Source of the DNA: Thermoplasmata archaeon
Lineage (GTDB): Archaea; Thermoplasmatota; Thermoplasmata; RBG-16-68-12; JAGMCJ01
DNA: 5,853 nucleotides
Reading direction: 5' to 3'
Assembly (NCBI GenBank): GCA_023129265.1
Contig: JAGMCJ010000271.1
Span: 1 to 5,853 of the forward strand
The position numbers and the translations under genes are program-made. Within the stretch, counting starts at the first letter, position 1, and every line of letters starts with the position of its first letter. Under the pieces are notes generated by a model. The model worked only from the letters and a program-made list of their open reading frames with translations. It had not been told where the DNA came from and searched no databases. This document shows positions 4,517-5,853 of the stretch, piece after piece.

Positions 4517-5785
4517 ATGGATCTATTCGGCACGACTCTCGACCCCGAGGTGGCCATTGTCGTCAAGCTGGGGATATCCATCGCCCTGGGAGGCTTGGCG
4601 GGTCTCGAGCGGGAGTATGCGAGGAGGGACAAGACCGCACGGGAGTTCGCGGGGATCAGGACGTTCATCCTCATCGCCATGATGGGCACGATCTCGGCGA
4701 TGTTTGACGTTTGGTTCTTCGTTGTATCTTTCATCGCGTTCTCCGCCCTAGTTGCCATTTCGTACCACGCGTCGTCACAGAAGGGTTCTATCGGCGGCAC
4801 GACCGAGGTCGCGACGCTCATCATCTTCGTAGTGGGCGGTCTTGTCTACTTCGAGCACCTCCCCGTAGCAGCCACGGTTGCCGTTGTAACGACGGCGTTC
4901 CTGTCCATGAAGCCAGCTCTGCACAAGTTCGTGCGAAAAGTGAGCCGAGAGGATGTCTACGCGACCCTGAAGCTGGCGATACTGACCATAGTCATCCTCC
5001 CGATTCTCCCTGACGAGACTTTCGGCCCTTTCAACGTCCTCAACCCCTTCTACATATGGCTGATGGTCGTCTTCATCGCGTGCATCGGGTTCGCCGGCTA
5101 TGTTGCCGTGAAGGTCCTCGGAGGCAGAAAGGGGGTCGGGCTGACGGGACTGCTCGGCGGCCTGGTGTCCTCGACGGCCGTTGCGTTGGCCTTCTCCCAG
5201 AGAAGCAAGGAGAACCCATCACTGACCAGATCCTTCGCGATTGGGATAACGGTGGCCTCCATGATGATGTTCCCGAGGATTCTCCTCGAGGTCGCGGTGC
5301 TCAACCAGCCCCTCTTCTGGATGCTTCTGGGCCCCATGCTGGTCATGACCATTGTCTGTGCCGTGGCGGCCGTCGTTCTCTTCTTCAGGAAGGAGGTGGG
5401 AGAGACGGAGGAGGTGGAGCTCAAGAACCCTTTCAGCGTCCGACAGGCCCTCAAGTTCGGCCTGTTCTTCGCCATCATCCTGTTGGTGGCAAAGGCGGCC
5501 CAGCTCCACTTCGCGGACACCGGCATCTACGTCGCCAGCGCGTTCTCCGGCCTCATGGACGTCGACGCGATAACGCTGAGCATGGCGAAGCTGGGCGGTT
5601 CCTCCATCTCCAACATGACTGCGAGCATCGCCATCATCCTCGCCGCGATATCGAACACCCTCGTGAAGGGAGGAATCGTCGCCGTCCTCGGGAGTAGGCA
5701 ACTGAGCAAGTACGTCATTGTCATCTTCGGCCTCGCCGTGGCAATCGGCGTCGCGTCCTCCGTAGTCCTGTACTCGTTCGCCTAG
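4517..5785 (+). CDS. MgtC/SapB-DUF4010 family membrane protein
   Basis: This 422-residue polytopic membrane protein has roughly 12-13 hydrophobic segments. The N-terminal part (about 12-135) is an MgtC/SapB domain, with the signature LGGLAGLERE at 24-33 and GIRTF at 46-50 enclosing a charged cytoplasmic loop. The C-terminal part (about 180-420) is DUF4010, seen in GLTGLLGGLVSSTAVALAFS (208-227), SGLMDVDAITLSMAKLG (344-360) and SNTLVKGGI (379-387). An acidic loop at 292-303 (KEVGETEEVELK) separates two of its helices. The length is normal for this fusion. MgtC is linked to Mg2+ homeostasis and ATP synthase control in bacteria; the archaeal fusion proteins have no established function, and a transport role is only inferred. 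The gene is complete, transcribed alone, and divergent from the solute-binding protein gene. Confidence 0.9.
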   Translation: MDLFGTTLDPEVAIVVKLGISIALGGLAGLEREYARRDKTAREFAGIRTFILIAMMGTISAMFDVWFFVVSFIAFSALVAISYHASSQKGSIGGTTEVATLIIFVVGGLVYFEHLPVAATVAVVTTAFLSMKPALHKFVRKVSREDVYATLKLAILTIVILPILPDETFGPFNVLNPFYIWLMVVFIACIGFAGYVAVKVLGGRKGVGLTGLLGGLVSSTAVALAFSQRSKENPSLTRSFAIGITVASMMMFPRILLEVAVLNQPLFWMLLGPMLVMTIVCAVAAVVLFFRKEVGETEEVELKNPFSVRQALKFGLFFAIILLVAKAAQLHFADTGIYVASAFSGLMDVDAITLSMAKLGGSSISNMTASIAIILAAISNTLVKGGIVAVLGSRQLSKYVIVIFGLAVAIGVASSVVLYSFA

Positions 5786-5853
5786 AACTCCGTTGGCGGT
5801 CCGCGGGCCTCAAAGGCTCCCGTCGACACCCTGTGTTATCCCGAAATCTCTTA
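5786..5853. other. Downstream flank, no feature seen
   Basis: After the TAG stop there are 68 bases without a credible coding frame, T-tract terminator or promoter. GGTCCGCGGGCC near 5800 is almost self-complementary but has no loop and no following T run, so it is not called a terminator. Confidence 0.4.

Noticed and set aside
4348..4824. Minus-strand 158-codon frame overlapping the start of the MgtC/DUF4010 gene
   Set aside because: It runs antisense through the MgtC signature and the MgtC promoter; its last 35 codons fall in the intergenic stretch but match nothing known.
5056..5697. Plus-strand frame of 213 codons within the MgtC/DUF4010 gene
   Set aside because: Its Gly/Arg/His-rich product is an out-of-phase reading of the conserved DUF4010 region.
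1..5853. CRISPR array, tRNA or rRNA genes, insertion sequence ends
   Set aside because: Reading the window showed no regularly spaced long direct repeats, no tRNA-like cloverleaf or CCA end, and no transposase-like frame or terminal inverted repeats.

Overview
The window looks archaeal, most likely a GC-rich euryarchaeal lineage of the Thermoplasmatota type. This rests on four things. TATA boxes sit about 27-28 nt from the first base of three start codons, so these transcripts should be leaderless. A fourth TATA box gives a very short leader with a strong Shine-Dalgarno site. The toxin-antitoxin families are ones common in archaea. A secreted solute-binding protein carries C-terminal Ig-like domains, many N-glycosylation sequons and a C-terminal membrane anchor. 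The exact lineage is inferred and cannot be fixed without a search.

Layout. The left 1.1 kb, all on the minus strand, is a toxin-antitoxin (TA) cluster. Read in transcription order it holds an AbrB-type antitoxin, a PIN-domain ribonuclease toxin, a short unknown frame coupled to the PIN stop codon, a second antitoxin (ribbon-helix-helix N-terminus, RelB-like tail) with its own promoter, and the first 18 codons of a RelE/ParE-type toxin that leaves the window. Each antitoxin promoter carries symmetric or phased DNA that could be its own operator: a 14-bp perfect palindrome in one case and four 10-bp-phased repeats in the other.

The centre (1237-3993, minus strand) is one large gene for a family-5 (Dpp/Opp-type) solute-binding protein of 918 residues. 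It has a signal peptide, an EF-hand-like loop, two Ig-like domains and a C-terminal transmembrane anchor. No permease or ATPase gene lies in the window. Between it and the next gene, on the plus strand, is what looks like a third antitoxin relic. It keeps its ribosome-binding site but has ACG where the start codon should be, and it loses its reading frame after about 60 codons.

The right part (4517-5785, plus strand) is a complete membrane protein gene with an MgtC/SapB-type N-terminal half and a DUF4010 C-terminal half, transcribed from a leaderless promoter. The last 68 bases show no supported feature.

The genes do not form one pathway. The window reads as two ordinary membrane or transport-related genes flanked by TA material, some intact and some decaying. 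The points most worth a second look are the phased operator-like repeats, the PIN-coupled small frame, the decayed antitoxin, and the EF-hand plus membrane anchor of the solute-binding protein.
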